Origin: Verrucomicrobiota bacterium
GTDB taxonomy: Bacteria > Verrucomicrobiota > Verrucomicrobiia > Chthoniobacterales > Terrimicrobiaceae
Reading direction: 5' to 3'
Assembly: GCA_026398275.1 (NCBI GenBank)
Contig: JAPLTF010000014.1
Coordinates: 1 to 64,000, forward strand
Length of the DNA: 64,000 nucleotides
Below the pieces are notes generated by a model that saw only the letters and a list, made by a program, of their open reading frames with translations, was not told where the DNA came from and ran no database searches. This document shows, piece by piece, positions 1 to 10,142 of this stretch (position 1 is the first letter of the stretch; every line of letters starts with the position of its first letter). The position numbers were made by a program, and so were the translations under genes.

Positions 1-89
1 AATATTTGGGTTCGGACGGAGCCTCACCCTCCCGATTCCGCATTTTTCGGTTTGCCCCGGCGCGATAGCGGGTAAAGTGCCCTGCTCTC

Positions 90-3000
90 ATGATTTCATC
101 CACCGAAAAGCAGCTCCGCGAACTTCTGTCTGAACGCATCCTCCTCCTGGACGGGGCGATGGGGACGATGGTGCAGCAATATCAATTGCAGGAGGCCGAC
201 TACCGCGGCGAGAGGTTCGCGGATTGGAGGGGGCAGGACCTCAAGGGAAACAACGACCTGCTTGTGCTCACGCGTCCGGATGTGATCCGTGAGATCCACA
301 GCAAATACATCGCGGCCGGCTCGGACATCATCGAGACGAACACGTTCAGCGGCACGGTCATCGCGCAGGCGGATTACGGGCTTGAGGAATTTGTTCCCGA
401 GCTGAACCGCGAGGCGGCGAAGCTGGCGCGCGAGGCGGCGGACGCCTGCGCCGACCGGCATGTCTTTGTGGCCGGAGCCATCGGGCCGCTCAACCGCACG
501 CTCTCGATCTCGCGCGATGTGAACGATCCGGGCAAGCGCGATGTCACCTTCGAACAGGTCGCCGCCGCCTATCTCGAACAGGTGGAAAACCTCGTCGCGG
601 GCGGCGTGGACATCCTGCTCGTCGAAACAATTTTCGACACGCTGAACGCCAAGGCCGCGCTCTTCGCGATCTCGGAATATTTTACCAGCCACCCCCGGGT
701 TCCGGTGATGGTCTCCGGCACGATCACCGACCTCAGCGGACGCACGCTGACCGGCCAGACCGTCGAGGCGTTTCTCAATTCGGTGTCGCACTTTCCGCTT
801 CTCTCGATCGGCCTGAACTGCGCGCTCGGGCCGAAGGAGATGCGGCCGTATATCGAGGAACTTTCGCACATCGCTCCGTTCTTCGTGAGCACATACCCGA
901 ATGCCGGGCTCCCGGACCCGCTCTCCGCGACCGGATTTCCCGAGACTGCGGAGAGCCTCGCCCCGCAGCTCCGCGATTGGGCGGAGCAGGGCTGGCTGAA
1001 CATCGTCGGCGGCTGCTGCGGGACAACGCCCGCCCACATCCGCGCGATGGCCGATGCCGTGAAGGGCCTGCCGCCAAGGACGATCCCCGAACGCACGACC
1101 ACCCTGCGCCTCAGCGGACTCGAGCCGTTCACCGCGCGTCCCGAGATCCCGTTCATCAACGTCGGCGAGCGCACAAACGTCACCGGCTCGCCGAAATTTT
1201 CCAAGCTGATCCTCGCGGGAAATTACGACGAGGCGATCACCGTCGCGCGCCAGCAGGTCGAAGCCGGAGCCCAGGTCATCGACATCAACATGGACGAGGG
1301 CATGCTCGACGGCGCGGCCGCGATGACGAAGTTCCTGAACCTCATCGCGAGCGAGCCGGACATCTCGCGCGTGCCGGTCATGATCGATTCGTCGAAGTGG
1401 GAGGTCATCGAAGCCGGGCTGCGCTGCCTCCAGGGCAAGGGGATCGTGAACTCGATCTCGCTGAAGGCCGGCGAGGAGGAATTCAAACGCCACGCCGCGC
1501 TCGTCCGCCGGTATGGGGCTGCGGCGGTTGTCATGGCATTCGACGAGGACGGCCAGGCGGACAACTACGAGCGCCGGATCGCGATCTGCGCGCGCGCTTA
1601 CCGGATCCTCGTGGATGAAGTCGGATTCCCGCCCGAGGACATCATCTTCGACCCGAACGTCCTCACCGTGGGGACCGGCATCGAGGAGCATGCGAACTAC
1701 GCCAGGGATTTCATCGAGGCGACGCGCTGGATCAAGGCCAACCTCCCCCACGCCCGCGTGAGCGGAGGCATCAGCAATGTCTCGTTCTCGTTCCGCGGCA
1801 ACAACCCCGTGCGCGAGGCGATGCACTCGGTGTTTCTTTTCCACGCGATCCAGGCCGGGCTCGACATGGGGATCGTCAACGCCGGCATGCTCGGAGTCTA
1901 CGAGGAGATCCCCGCCGACCTGCGCGACCTGATCGAGGACGTCATCCTCAACCGCCGCGAAGATGCCACCGAACGCCTTGTCACTTTTGCAGATACGATC
2001 AAAACGAAATCCAGCGGCGGCACCGCCCCGACCGCCGATCTCACCTGGCGCGAGGGCACGGTCGAGGAGCGGCTCAAGCACGCGCTGATCAAGGGGATCG
2101 TGGATTTTGTGGATGCCGATACGGAGGAGGCGTTCGCCAAATACCAGCGCGGACTGCTCGTGATCGAGGGGCCGCTCATGGATGGCATGAAGGTCGTCGG
2201 CGATCTCTTCGGCGCGGGAAAAATGTTTCTGCCGCAGGTTGTGAAGAGTGCCCGCGTGATGAAAAAATCCGTCGCCTGGCTGACACCGCACATGGAGGCC
2301 GAGCGCGCCGCGAATCCGGATGCCCGCGCGCAGGGGCGGATCCTCATGGCCACGGTCAAGGGCGATGTCCACGACATCGGTAAAAACATCGTCGGCGTCG
2401 TCCTCGCCTGCAACAACTACGAGGTCATCGACCTCGGGGTCATGGTCCCGTGCGAAAAAATCCTCTCCACCGCCCGCGAGAAAAACTGCGACATCATCGG
2501 TCTCTCCGGCCTGATCACCCCGTCGCTGGACGAGATGATCCACGCCGCGAAGGAGATGCAGCGCGAGGGGTTCACGATCCCGCTCATGATCGGCGGCGCC
2601 ACCACGAGCCGGGCGCACACCGCCGTGAAGGTGACCCAGCATTACGCGCCGGGCGTCGTCCACGTGCTCGACGCCTCGCGCTCGGTCAACGTCGTCAGCG
2701 CGCTTCTCAGCCCGGAGCAGAAGCCGGAATTTCTGGCAAAGCTCGCGGCGGATTACGAAAAGCTCCGTCAGGAACACGCCGACAAACAGGCCGGCCGCCC
2801 GCAGCTCACGCTCGCCGAGGCTTCAAAAAACAAGTTTCAGGCCGACTGGTCGGACATCGCCAAGCCGTCGCAGCTCGGCGTGATCCCGATCGACGTTTCG
2901 CTCGAGGAACTCGTTCCGTATTTCGACTGGTCGCCATTCTTCCACGCGTGGGAACTGCGCGGTCGCTTTCCGGGGCTGCTCGACGATCCCGAGGTCGGAA

Positions 3001-3806
3001 TCGAAGCGCGCAAGCTTTACGACGACGCGCAGCATCTTCTCGATGAGATCGTCTCCAAAAACCTCTTCCGCCCGCGCGGGGTCATGGGATTCTGGCGCGC
3101 CGCCAGCACCGGCGAGGATATCCAGCTCTTTTCCGGATCCGGAAAACCCCTCGAAGTTCTCCACGGCCTCCGCCAGCAGCAGAAAAAGCCGGCCGGGCAG
3201 CCGAACCTTTCGCTCGCCGACTTCATCGCGCCGGAAGCAGCCGGCGTGCCAGACTACATCGGCGCATTCGCCGTCACCACCGGGCGCGAGGTCCATGACG
3301 TCGCGGACGGATACGAGAAAAAGCACGACGATTACCTCTCGATCATGACGAAGGCGCTCGGCGACCGGTTCGCCGAGGCCTACGCCGAATGCCTCCACAA
3401 AAAGGCCCGCGATCTCTGGGGCTTCGGAGCTGCAGAAAACCTGACTCCCGATGACATGGTCCGCGAAAAATACCGCGGCATCCGCCCCGCACCGGGCTAT
3501 CCCGCGCAGCCGGACCACACCGAGAAATGGACGCTCTGGAAGCTCCTCGACGCCGAACGCCACACCGGCATCACGCTCACCGAGAGCCTCGCCATGTTCC
3601 CGGCCAGCAGCGTGAGCGGACTCTATTTCGCCCACCCGCAATCAAAGTATTTCGCGGTCGGAAAAATCGAGCGCGACCAGGTCGAATCCTACGCTGCCCG
3701 CAAGGGGATGCCATTCGAGGAAATCGAGAAATGGCTCCGCCCGTATCTCAACTACGACCCCGACAGCACCCTCACCCGCCAGTGCGTCCCGGGCGCGAAG
3801 TGCTGA
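90..3806 (+). CDS. metH: Cobalamin-dependent methionine synthase
   Basis: Transfers a methyl group from methyltetrahydrofolate through cobalamin to homocysteine, giving methionine in the cytoplasm. All four MetH modules are present in order. The homocysteine domain opens with DGAMGTMVQ near residue 21 and carries its zinc cysteines in GLNCALG and GGCCGTTP. The pterin domain starts at [12 protein letters not shown] near residue 355. The cobalamin domain has the DVHDIGKN motif (DxHxxG) near residue 757. The C-terminal reactivation domain, which binds S-adenosylmethionine, includes [11 protein letters not shown]. The length of 1238 aa matches full-length MetH (about 1230). It stands alone, with a convergent neighbour 10 bases downstream. 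No riboswitch can be judged from the 89 bases available upstream. Confidence 0.97.
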   Translation: MISSTEKQLRELLSERILLLDGAMGTMVQQYQLQEADYRGERFADWRGQDLKGNNDLLVLTRPDVIREIHSKYIAAGSDIIETNTFSGTVIAQADYGLEEFVPELNREAAKLAREAADACADRHVFVAGAIGPLNRTLSISRDVNDPGKRDVTFEQVAAAYLEQVENLVAGGVDILLVETIFDTLNAKAALFAISEYFTSHPRVPVMVSGTITDLSGRTLTGQTVEAFLNSVSHFPLLSIGLNCALGPKEMRPYIEELSHIAPFFVSTYPNAGLPDPLSATGFPETAESLAPQLRDWAEQGWLNIVGGCCGTTPAHIRAMADAVKGLPPRTIPERTTTLRLSGLEPFTARPEIPFINVGERTNVTGSPKFSKLILAGNYDEAITVARQQVEAGAQVIDINMDEGMLDGAAAMTKFLNLIASEPDISRVPVMIDSSKWEVIEAGLRCLQGKGIVNSISLKAGEEEFKRHAALVRRYGAAAVVMAFDEDGQADNYERRIAICARAYRILVDEVGFPPEDIIFDPNVLTVGTGIEEHANYARDFIEATRWIKANLPHARVSGGISNVSFSFRGNNPVREAMHSVFLFHAIQAGLDMGIVNAGMLGVYEEIPADLRDLIEDVILNRREDATERLVTFADTIKTKSSGGTAPTADLTWREGTVEERLKHALIKGIVDFVDADTEEAFAKYQRGLLVIEGPLMDGMKVVGDLFGAGKMFLPQVVKSARVMKKSVAWLTPHMEAERAANPDARAQGRILMATVKGDVHDIGKNIVGVVLACNNYEVIDLGVMVPCEKILSTAREKNCDIIGLSGLITPSLDEMIHAAKEMQREGFTIPLMIGGATTSRAHTAVKVTQHYAPGVVHVLDASRSVNVVSALLSPEQKPEFLAKLAADYEKLRQEHADKQAGRPQLTLAEASKNKFQADWSDIAKPSQLGVIPIDVSLEELVPYFDWSPFFHAWELRGRFPGLLDDPEVGIEARKLYDDAQHLLDEIVSKNLFRPRGVMGFWRAASTGEDIQLFSGSGKPLEVLHGLRQQQKKPAGQPNLSLADFIAPEAAGVPDYIGAFAVTTGREVHDVADGYEKKHDDYLSIMTKALGDRFAEAYAECLHKKARDLWGFGAAENLTPDDMVREKYRGIRPAPGYPAQPDHTEKWTLWKLLDAERHTGITLTESLAMFPASSVSGLYFAHPQSKYFAVGKIERDQVESYAARKGMPFEEIEKWLRPYLNYDPDSTLTRQCVPGAKC

Positions 3807-3816
3807 TGGACCGTCT

Positions 3817-4695
3817 TCAGCGGCCCTCGACAAGCATCAGGAGCGGGTTGAACTGCTGGACCACATTCGACTCGGTGATATCCACGGGCGTGTTCAGGGG
3901 ATCGCGCGAATCGAAGGTCACGAACCAGAGCCGCACCTCGCCCGACTTTGCGGAGCGGATGCTCGTCTGGATGACATACTCGCCGGGCTGCGGAACTTTG
4001 CACTCGAAGCGCCCGTCCGAGTCGGTGGCGGTCGTTTCGATCGGCGGCGGGATGTCCTTGAGAAAGTGCGCGCAGAGCCGGGCGGGGTCGGTTCCCCCGG
4101 CCTCGGCAATGCGGGAGTAGCGCGCGGAGAGGAATGCCTCGATCTCCGCTCGCGGATAGAGCCGGACCTTGATCCCCGGGAGGACGACGCGCTTGCCGGT
4201 GGCATCCCGGATAATGACCTTTCCACGGACCAGATCGTTCGAGGCCACCTCGCGGGCAGCAAAGAGCAGGCTTTGGTATTTTTGCTTCAGGTCTGCGTTT
4301 GTGGCCTCCGCAAGTTCGAGCCGGGTTTGCAGCGCAGCGTTCTCCTGGGAGAGCTTTCCGGCCCAGAAGATCGCCCCCCAGATCGTGAGCGCGGCAGCAA
4401 AAATCGCCAGCAGGAACCAGCCGGGTTTCCTTCCGCGCCGCTGGCGGCGGGATCCGCGTGCCGGAGTCTCCGCCTCCGCTCCCTGTTTGCGCGCATAGTC
4501 CGGAACCGATCCCCGGCGGATAAAATCCTTGATCGGGACCCATTTGGAATGCTCTGGGTCGAGGCAGCGGTCATCGCCCTGGAGGTGGCCGGTCTCAAGC
4601 AGCGAAGCCATCTGCAGCGGATGGTATTCGCCAATAACCTTCCCGTTCCTGGAAACAGAAATCCTCGGGTTTTTGCTATTTGTAGGAGACGCCAT
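3817..4695 (-). CDS. Membrane protein with N-terminal GYF_2-like domain
   Basis: A 292-aa protein of unknown role. Residues 10-60 look like a GYF_2 domain (a short peptide-binding or signal-sensing fold in bacteria), ending in a KWVPIKDF-type stretch. A basic stretch (80-90) precedes one transmembrane segment (about 93-112), followed by a short coiled coil (115-143). The C-terminal part (about 155-250) resembles a carboxypeptidase-regulatory-like beta domain, with TDSDGRFECKVPQPGEY typical of that fold. The predicted topology is cytoplasmic N-terminus and periplasmic C-terminus. I chose the ATG at 4695 because the GYF domain begins right after it; an open frame continues to 5004 but looks non-coding. 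It is divergent from the ECF sigma gene. Confidence 0.75.
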   Translation of the reverse strand: MASPTNSKNPRISVSRNGKVIGEYHPLQMASLLETGHLQGDDRCLDPEHSKWVPIKDFIRRGSVPDYARKQGAEAETPARGSRRQRRGRKPGWFLLAIFAAALTIWGAIFWAGKLSQENAALQTRLELAEATNADLKQKYQSLLFAAREVASNDLVRGKVIIRDATGKRVVLPGIKVRLYPRAEIEAFLSARYSRIAEAGGTDPARLCAHFLKDIPPPIETTATDSDGRFECKVPQPGEYVIQTSIRSAKSGEVRLWFVTFDSRDPLNTPVDITESNVVQQFNPLLMLVEGR

Positions 4696-4960
4696 GCTGT
4701 GTTGATCCGGAGGCTTCCCTGCACCAGCGCCCCCGGTCGCTCGACCCGGCATCATCCTTGTCCCGGGGTGCGATGGCGAGCCCTTTGTTGGGCAGGTCAT
4801 ACGTATGAAAATGCACGTGTGCCGCGCGGGTTTCCGGAAAATCGTGTCGGAGGGGCGCGAACCGGAACACGCGGGACGCGTTTGCCTGAAAAATTGAGCG
4901 CTGCCGGTTTTTTCTCTGCAAAGCGGTCGCGCCCTGTTATAAGCGCCCGTTCGCCCTTGC
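4696..4960. promoter_or_regulatory. Divergent intergenic region between GYF protein and ECF sigma gene
   Basis: A 265-base gap that must hold the promoters of both divergent genes. A perfect 10-base palindrome, CATACGTATG, lies at 4798-4807 and could be an operator. A TTATAA sequence at 4937-4942 is about 18 bases before the sigma start and could be a -10 box, but no convincing -35 box accompanies it. Both assignments are tentative. Confidence 0.25.
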
Positions 4961-5545
4961 ATGGAAACACCCGAGACGCCCGATGAAGAACTCGTGGCCC
5001 GCACACAAGCGGGCGACGCGAGGGCGTTTGACCAGCTCGTGGTACGGTTCAGCCCCCGCCTCTACGGGCTCGTCTACAACATGACGTCCAACCACGAGGA
5101 TACCAACGACTTGCTGCAGGACATTTTCGCCAAGGCCTACCGCTCGATCAAGGGCTTCCAGGGCAAATCCAGCTTCTATACGTGGATGCACTCAATCGCC
5201 GTGAACATGGCGATCAATTTCCTCAAAAAACGGAACCGCCGGATGACGATGAGCCTCGATGACGTGGACAACGGGATCGCCAACGACCCGGAGTTCATCG
5301 AGGCGACCAGCGATTACGACCCCCGGCACCAGGCGAATCTCGGCGAACTTCAAAAAAAATTGAACGAGGCCATGATGAAGCTGTCAGACGAACATAGAAC
5401 CGTCGTCACCATGTTCGATATTCAAGGCATGCCGCATGCGGAGATTGCAAAGATTTTAAAAATCTCCGATGGCACCGTGCGATCCCGCCTTTTTTACGCG
5501 CACAGACAGTTGCAAAATTACCTGCAAGAGTTTATCACCACCTAG
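4961..5545 (+). CDS. ECF-type RNA polymerase sigma factor (RpoE-like)
   Basis: A 194-aa group 4 (ECF) sigma factor that would direct RNA polymerase to a specific regulon. Region 2 (about residues 22-92) shows the typical pattern through EDTNDLLQDIFAKAY and the FYTWMHSIAVNMA promoter-melting helix. Region 4 (about 132-185) has LSDEHRTVVTMFDIQGM and a helix-turn-helix ending in GTVRSRLFYAHRQL. No regions 1 or 3 are present, as expected for the class. The next gene, 10 bases downstream, encodes a one-pass membrane protein with anti-sigma topology, and an HtrA-like protein follows, so the arrangement resembles rpoE-rseA-degS. Confidence 0.93.
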   Translation: METPETPDEELVARTQAGDARAFDQLVVRFSPRLYGLVYNMTSNHEDTNDLLQDIFAKAYRSIKGFQGKSSFYTWMHSIAVNMAINFLKKRNRRMTMSLDDVDNGIANDPEFIEATSDYDPRHQANLGELQKKLNEAMMKLSDEHRTVVTMFDIQGMPHAEIAKILKISDGTVRSRLFYAHRQLQNYLQEFITT

Positions 5546-5555
5546 TCGCTTAACC

Positions 5556-5987
5556 ATGACACCCGAAGAGCAAATTTCCAAACTGTTGCGGCTGAAACGC
5601 TACGAGCAGCCACGCCCGGGTTATTTTGAGGATTTCCTCCAGGAGTTTCAGGCCCGCCAGAGGGCTGAGCTGATCCGGCGCCCGCTCTGGGAGATTGCTT
5701 GGGACCGGCTCGTTTCGCTGGCACCCGCCATTCAGGTTCCCCGCCTGGCCTATGCCACGATCGTGGCGCTCGCCGTCGCGGCTTCGGCCGTGATCATCGT
5801 CCGTCCGGGCGCCCCCGTTTCCAGTGGAACCCTGGCCGCCAACCGCTCGACTCTCAGCCTCACCTCGCCCCACTCCGTGACCATTGGCGAGTCTGTGCCC
5901 GTAACGCTGACCTCCACCGGCTCCCCTTCCGTGCACTACGTGCTTCCGACCCGCCCGGTGAGTTATGCCTCTTCCCGCAGTTTTTAG
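5556..5987 (+). CDS. Single-pass membrane protein, putative anti-sigma factor
   Basis: A 143-aa protein. About 60 charged, helical residues (LLRLKRYEQPRPGYFEDFLQEF and onward) are followed by one transmembrane segment (about 66-84) and a Ser/Thr-rich periplasmic tail. It contains no cysteine, so it is not a zinc-binding (ZAS) anti-sigma factor. Position (10 bases after the ECF sigma gene) and topology suggest it holds that sigma factor at the membrane; this is inference from context, as I do not recognise a named anti-sigma domain. Its last 23 bases overlap the next gene. No Shine-Dalgarno sequence is evident before the ATG. Confidence 0.7.
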   Translation: MTPEEQISKLLRLKRYEQPRPGYFEDFLQEFQARQRAELIRRPLWEIAWDRLVSLAPAIQVPRLAYATIVALAVAASAVIIVRPGAPVSSGTLAANRSTLSLTSPHSVTIGESVPVTLTSTGSPSVHYVLPTRPVSYASSRSF

Positions 5988-7011
5988 CCCTTCCAGCCGC
6001 TTCCTGGCCCTTTTCTGCATGGCAGCAGCGACTGTTGTTGTCTTCTCGTCGCCATGCCTGCAGGCCAAAGAGTCGATCGCCGACAAATTGTCCTCGCAGG
6101 TCCACAAAGTCTTTGACGAGCGGCGGGGCGCGGTGGTCAAGGTGCGGGCCACGGACTCCCTCGGCATCCGCTTTGGAAGCGGATTTTTCACCGATCCCAC
6201 TGGCACGATCTACACCCATGCGGGCATCGTGCTGAATGCGCAGGATGTTGTCGTCCTGTTCGGAGGCAAGGAACTTCCGGCCCGGGTCCTCGTGGCGGAC
6301 GAGCGCAGCGGCATCGCCATTCTGAAAGTGGATGCCAGCACGCCATTCATCCCCGCAGGCGACTCAAAAAAGGTCGGCGTCACGACGCCTGTCATGCTGA
6401 TCGGATATCCGGAGGATCTCGAAGCCTGCCCCAGCTTTGGGATCGTGGCCGGCCTCGACCGCAAGTTTCTTGGGCAGTATTTTTCCACGACCCATTTCCG
6501 GGCGAATCTTCCGGTGCAGCGCGGGCAGGGCGGAGCGCCGATCCTGAACATGAACGGCGAATCCATCGGGATCCTTGTCGGCCGGATCGATGGCGGCGCG
6601 GCCTGCCATATCCTTCCGATGCATGCGGCGGAGAAAGTCCGTATGGATCTGGCGCGTTTCGGCGAGCTGCGCCCGGGCTGGGTCGGAGTCGAGGTGGAGG
6701 ATGCCGAGGCTCCTGCCGGGGGTTCCACCGCCAAAATCGGTGCCCTCGATCCCTCAACCCCCGCCTCCCAGTCGGGCCTCCAGGCAGGAGATATGCTTCT
6801 CAGCGTGGGCGGAACAAAAATCGGCACGAGCGAGGACGTTCTCGATGCCTCCTATTTTTTAACGGCCGGCGACAATGCGGACATCGAGGTGATGCGCGGC
6901 CCGGAAAAAATCACGATCTCCGTGCGGCCGACCCTCCATCCGCTGGCTCCCGGCCACCAAATGCAGGCGATCGCGGTTCCCGATGCCATCCAACGCATCA
7001 ACCTTCAGTAG
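5965..7011 (+). CDS. HtrA/DegS-like PDZ protein with inactive protease domain
   Basis: A 348-aa secreted or periplasmic protein with a signal peptide (residues 1-34), a trypsin-like domain (about 45-235) and one C-terminal PDZ domain (about 240-325). The fold markers of HtrA are kept: GSGFF near 71, GIAILKV near 116 and a GxxxxPILN loop near 187. All three catalytic positions are lost: the His position is Gly87 (THAGIV where TNxHVV is usual), the Asp position is Gly116 and the nucleophile is Gly189 (GQGGAP for GNSGGP). It therefore should not cleave peptide bonds. Being third in a sigma/anti-sigma-like operon, it may act as a non-proteolytic sensor or scaffold. It overlaps the preceding gene by 23 bases. 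Confidence 0.85.
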   Translation: MPLPAVFSPSSRFLALFCMAAATVVVFSSPCLQAKESIADKLSSQVHKVFDERRGAVVKVRATDSLGIRFGSGFFTDPTGTIYTHAGIVLNAQDVVVLFGGKELPARVLVADERSGIAILKVDASTPFIPAGDSKKVGVTTPVMLIGYPEDLEACPSFGIVAGLDRKFLGQYFSTTHFRANLPVQRGQGGAPILNMNGESIGILVGRIDGGAACHILPMHAAEKVRMDLARFGELRPGWVGVEVEDAEAPAGGSTAKIGALDPSTPASQSGLQAGDMLLSVGGTKIGTSEDVLDASYFLTAGDNADIEVMRGPEKITISVRPTLHPLAPGHQMQAIAVPDAIQRINLQ

Positions 7012-7126
7012 CGGCGCAAGGAGCTCGGGCACGAAGGTTGCAACAAGGGAGAAAAGGCGTCCCGCCTGTTTGCGCCCAAGCTCCCGCATCTGGCCGCCGC
7101 GCCAGACACGGGCGGAAAACCAGCCT

Positions 7127-8221
7127 GTGCGGCACTGGCTTCGGCTCGCGTGCCTGGCCGCGCTACCGTTGCTGTTTTCCATCCCGGCCCATGCCTGGGA
7201 CATCAAATCTTTCTCGGGCCGGGACCATGTCCCACTGGATGAGATCGCCACCTTCTACGGGCTCGGCGAGGCGACGTCCCCGGACACCAACACGCGATCG
7301 TTGAAGGGCTCGGGCCGCGAGCTGATCGCCACACTCAACAGCCGGGAGATGGAAATCGACGGCATCAAACACTGGCTCGCATTCCCGGTCATGGAGGAGA
7401 GCGGACACGTGTATGTCTCCAGGCTGGATCTGGGAAAAACCATCGAACCCGCGTTCCGGCCGGCCCGGATTCCGGATTTCCCGGCGGTTTCCACCGTGGT
7501 GCTCGACCCCGGCCATGGCGGTAAGGACAACGGCGCGCGCAGCCCGTATGAGCACGAAAAGAACTTCGCGCTCGACGTCGCCCGCCGCGTCCGCAACGAG
7601 CTTCAGAAGTCCGGCGTCCGGGTCATCCTCACCAGGAACAGCGATTCGTTCATCGAGCTCGCCGACCGCGCCGGCGTCGCCAACCGGCTGACAAACTCGA
7701 TCTTCGTAAGCCTTCATTTCAACGCGGCGGATGCGAGCCAGGCGGCGAATGGATTTGAGATCTACTGCGTCACCCCGCGCGGCGCCCCCTCGACCGCCTA
7801 CGAGCAGATCCACACCAGGGACATGGTCGAGGAGAACGGCAACGAGCACGACATCCACAGCTTTGCGCTGGCCAACGCGATCTACCACGCAATGCAGGGC
7901 AGGATGGAGATGTTCGACCGCGGCGTGAAGCGGGCCCGGTTCGCGGTCATCCGCCTGGCTGGGGTCCCCTCCGTGCTGATCGAAGGGGGCTTTTTAACGA
8001 ATCCATCCGACGCCCGCAAAGTGGCCTCAAAGCAATGGCGCGACAACTACGCCGCCTCGATCGCCCGAGGCATCCTCGAATACAAAAAGCTGGCCGAGCT
8101 ACACATTGCGCCCCGGGAAGTGGCAGCCTATCGAAGTCCCGAGCTGGCCCCTCCTCCGGTCGCAGAAACCAGCAAGCCGGCCCCGGTCCCGGGCGTGACC
8201 CTGCGGGATCTCCCGGAGTAG
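7127..8221 (+). CDS. N-acetylmuramoyl-L-alanine amidase (Amidase_3)
   Basis: A zinc amidase that cuts the bond between N-acetylmuramic acid and the stem peptide of peptidoglycan in the periplasm. The Amidase_3 domain has its zinc ligands in LDPGHGG, the YEHEKNFAL glutamate and SLHFNA; the catalytic glutamate is in LIEGGFLTNP. Before it lies a small domain of about 100 residues (DHVPLDEIATFYGL) of the kind seen ahead of such catalytic domains. I prefer a GTG start at 7127, which begins exactly with a signal peptide (RHWLRLACLAALPLL through AHA) and has a GGCGGA stretch upstream. An in-frame ATG at 6983 would overlap the previous gene and bury the signal peptide. Confidence 0.88.
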   Translation: MRHWLRLACLAALPLLFSIPAHAWDIKSFSGRDHVPLDEIATFYGLGEATSPDTNTRSLKGSGRELIATLNSREMEIDGIKHWLAFPVMEESGHVYVSRLDLGKTIEPAFRPARIPDFPAVSTVVLDPGHGGKDNGARSPYEHEKNFALDVARRVRNELQKSGVRVILTRNSDSFIELADRAGVANRLTNSIFVSLHFNAADASQAANGFEIYCVTPRGAPSTAYEQIHTRDMVEENGNEHDIHSFALANAIYHAMQGRMEMFDRGVKRARFAVIRLAGVPSVLIEGGFLTNPSDARKVASKQWRDNYAASIARGILEYKKLAELHIAPREVAAYRSPELAPPPVAETSKPAPVPGVTLRDLPE

Positions 8222-8273
8222 CGGCCCTCTTCCCCTTCGCTCCGGCTGCCCCTCCATCTGAGTTTGATTGCCC

Positions 8274-10142
8274 TCACTCGGGGGACTGCAGGTCAAATTG
8301 CAGGTCGTAGAGCCTGCGGTAGATGCCCGAATGATCGAGCAGCTCGCGGTGGGTTCCGATTTCCTTTACGCGCCCCCGGTCGAGCACGAGGATCTGGTCG
8401 GCCTTCAGGATCGTAGAGAGCCGGTGGGCGATGGCGATCACCGTCCGGCCGGACGCCAGGACTTCGAGCGCCTCCTGGATTTGCTTTTCCGAGGCGGAGT
8501 CGAGGGCCGACGTCGCCTCATCCAGAAGCAGGACCGGCGCATTTTTCAGCAGGGCCCTCGCGATGGCGATCCTCTGCTGCTGCCCGCCGGAGAGCATGCA
8601 GCCCTTGTCGCCGACCACCGTGTCGTAGCCGTCCTGCTGGGCGAGAATGAAGTCGTGGGCATGGGCCTGCCTGGCCGCGGCGATAATTTCCTCCTCCGTG
8701 GCATCGAGGCGGCCGTAGGCGATGTTTTTACGGATCGATTCGTGAAACAGGAACGTGTCCTGGGTGACGATCCCGATCTGCTCGCGCAGCGAGTCCTGGG
8801 TCAGGCTCCGCATGTCCCGGCCGTCGATGCGCACGCACCCCGTGTCCGGATCGTAGAACCTCATGATCAGCGAAAGGAGCGTGCTTTTGCCGGCGCCGCT
8901 CGCGCCGACCAGCGCATAGTATTTCCCCTGTTCGAAGCGGAAGCTGAAGTCCTCGAGGGCGGTGATGCCCTGGCGGTAGCTGAAGGTCACATTCTCAAAC
9001 CCGATCTCGCCGCGGCAGGCATCGAGAACCTCCGCATCCGGCGCATCGGCGACCGACGGCTGGAGGCGCATCAATTCAAACAGGCTCGTGATCACGACGT
9101 GGCTGCGCGTGAGGAGAAGGTGGCTTTTGCTGAGGGTCTTCATCGGCTGGTAGAGCAGGAAAACCCCGATGCAGAGGGAGAGGAACGTGCTCCCGCTCAT
9201 GCCGACGGAATAGACGTAGTAGAGCCCGAGCGCGACCCCGATGGCGGCAAGGCTTTCCACGAGCGGGGCCGTGGTTTCCATCAGGCGTCTGGCCCGCATG
9301 GCCTGTCGGAACTGCATCCGGCTGGAGGAGTTGAAGCGGGCGACTTCGTGTTTCGTGCGGGAGAAGGATTTGATCACTTTGATGCCGGCGATCATCTCGT
9401 GCAGGATGACCATCATCTCCCGGCCCTCCCCCTCCTCGCCCCGGGCCGCCTGCCGGATCCGCTTTCCGAGAAAAATCACGGGGCCGACGCAGCAGGGCAG
9501 GAGGATCAGCGCGCCGAGGGTGAATCTCCAATCCAGCTTGAAGAGCACGATGAGGCCCGAGATCATGGTGGCCGGCTGGGAGATCAGCTGGGTGTTGACG
9601 ATGGTGAGGACGCTCTGGACTTCGCGGGTTTCGTTGATGATGCGCTGGAAGAGGTTGCCGGCGCGCGCCTCGTTGAAATATTCGAGCGACTGGGAGGTGA
9701 TGTGCTCCATCAGCTTTGCGCGGATGTCGATGAGCACGCGCTGGCCGGTCCATTCGCTGCAATAATTGTTCAGGAAATCGAACGCGCTGCGGACCATCAT
9801 CACGGCCGGGATGAGCAGGCAGGCGACGGTGACCAGAAACGATTTTGAAACGTGGTCGAGATGGAAAACGTTGAACGCGACCGCCTGGATTGGCCCGGCC
9901 ATGGCCCCGAGATTGCCGATCTCCGCGGCGAGGGTTGAGTCCGGCCCGCTCGAAAAGATCACCTTGCCCACAAAGTTGATGATGAACGGTATGGCACCGC
10001 TCACCGCTCCGAAGCCGATGCCGCAAAGCGTCCCGAGAACAAAGACCCAGAGATAGGGCTTGAGAAAGCCTGCCAGGCCCGCGTAAGGGGCGAGGGTGGT
10101 CCGGATGCGTGAAATTCGCGCGGCTGTGTTCTTGAATGCCAT
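8274..10142 (-). CDS. MsbA-like ABC exporter (membrane and ATPase domains fused)
   Basis: A 622-aa half-transporter that would work as a homodimer in the inner membrane. Residues 25-350 form the six-helix membrane domain. The ATPase domain follows with Walker A GASGAGKST (413-421), Q-loop, signature LSGGQ (518-522), Walker B VLLLDEATSALD and the H-loop IAIAHRLST. Size and layout fit MsbA, the lipid A flippase. The divergent neighbours (ArnT-like enzyme, polyketide synthase, LpxL-like acyltransferase, LpxA) support a lipid A or glycolipid substrate, but drug or peptide export cannot be excluded from sequence alone. It has about 100 more residues between early helices 1 and 2 than I expect for a minimal MsbA. 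Confidence 0.85.
   Translation of the reverse strand: MAFKNTAARISRIRTTLAPYAGLAGFLKPYLWVFVLGTLCGIGFGAVSGAIPFIINFVGKVIFSSGPDSTLAAEIGNLGAMAGPIQAVAFNVFHLDHVSKSFLVTVACLLIPAVMMVRSAFDFLNNYCSEWTGQRVLIDIRAKLMEHITSQSLEYFNEARAGNLFQRIINETREVQSVLTIVNTQLISQPATMISGLIVLFKLDWRFTLGALILLPCCVGPVIFLGKRIRQAARGEEGEGREMMVILHEMIAGIKVIKSFSRTKHEVARFNSSSRMQFRQAMRARRLMETTAPLVESLAAIGVALGLYYVYSVGMSGSTFLSLCIGVFLLYQPMKTLSKSHLLLTRSHVVITSLFELMRLQPSVADAPDAEVLDACRGEIGFENVTFSYRQGITALEDFSFRFEQGKYYALVGASGAGKSTLLSLIMRFYDPDTGCVRIDGRDMRSLTQDSLREQIGIVTQDTFLFHESIRKNIAYGRLDATEEEIIAAARQAHAHDFILAQQDGYDTVVGDKGCMLSGGQQQRIAIARALLKNAPVLLLDEATSALDSASEKQIQEALEVLASGRTVIAIAHRLSTILKADQILVLDRGRVKEIGTHRELLDHSGIYRRLYDLQFDLQSPE

Noticed and set aside
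96..2777. An 893-codon open frame opposite metH on the minus strand
   Set aside because: Its residues (Asp/Arg/His/Val-rich, no motifs) are what the complement of a G+C-rich gene gives. MetH on the other strand is unmistakable.
8268..9848. A 526-codon plus-strand open frame opposite the ABC exporter
   Set aside because: Complement of the exporter gene; it has no domain motifs and a low-complexity charged composition.
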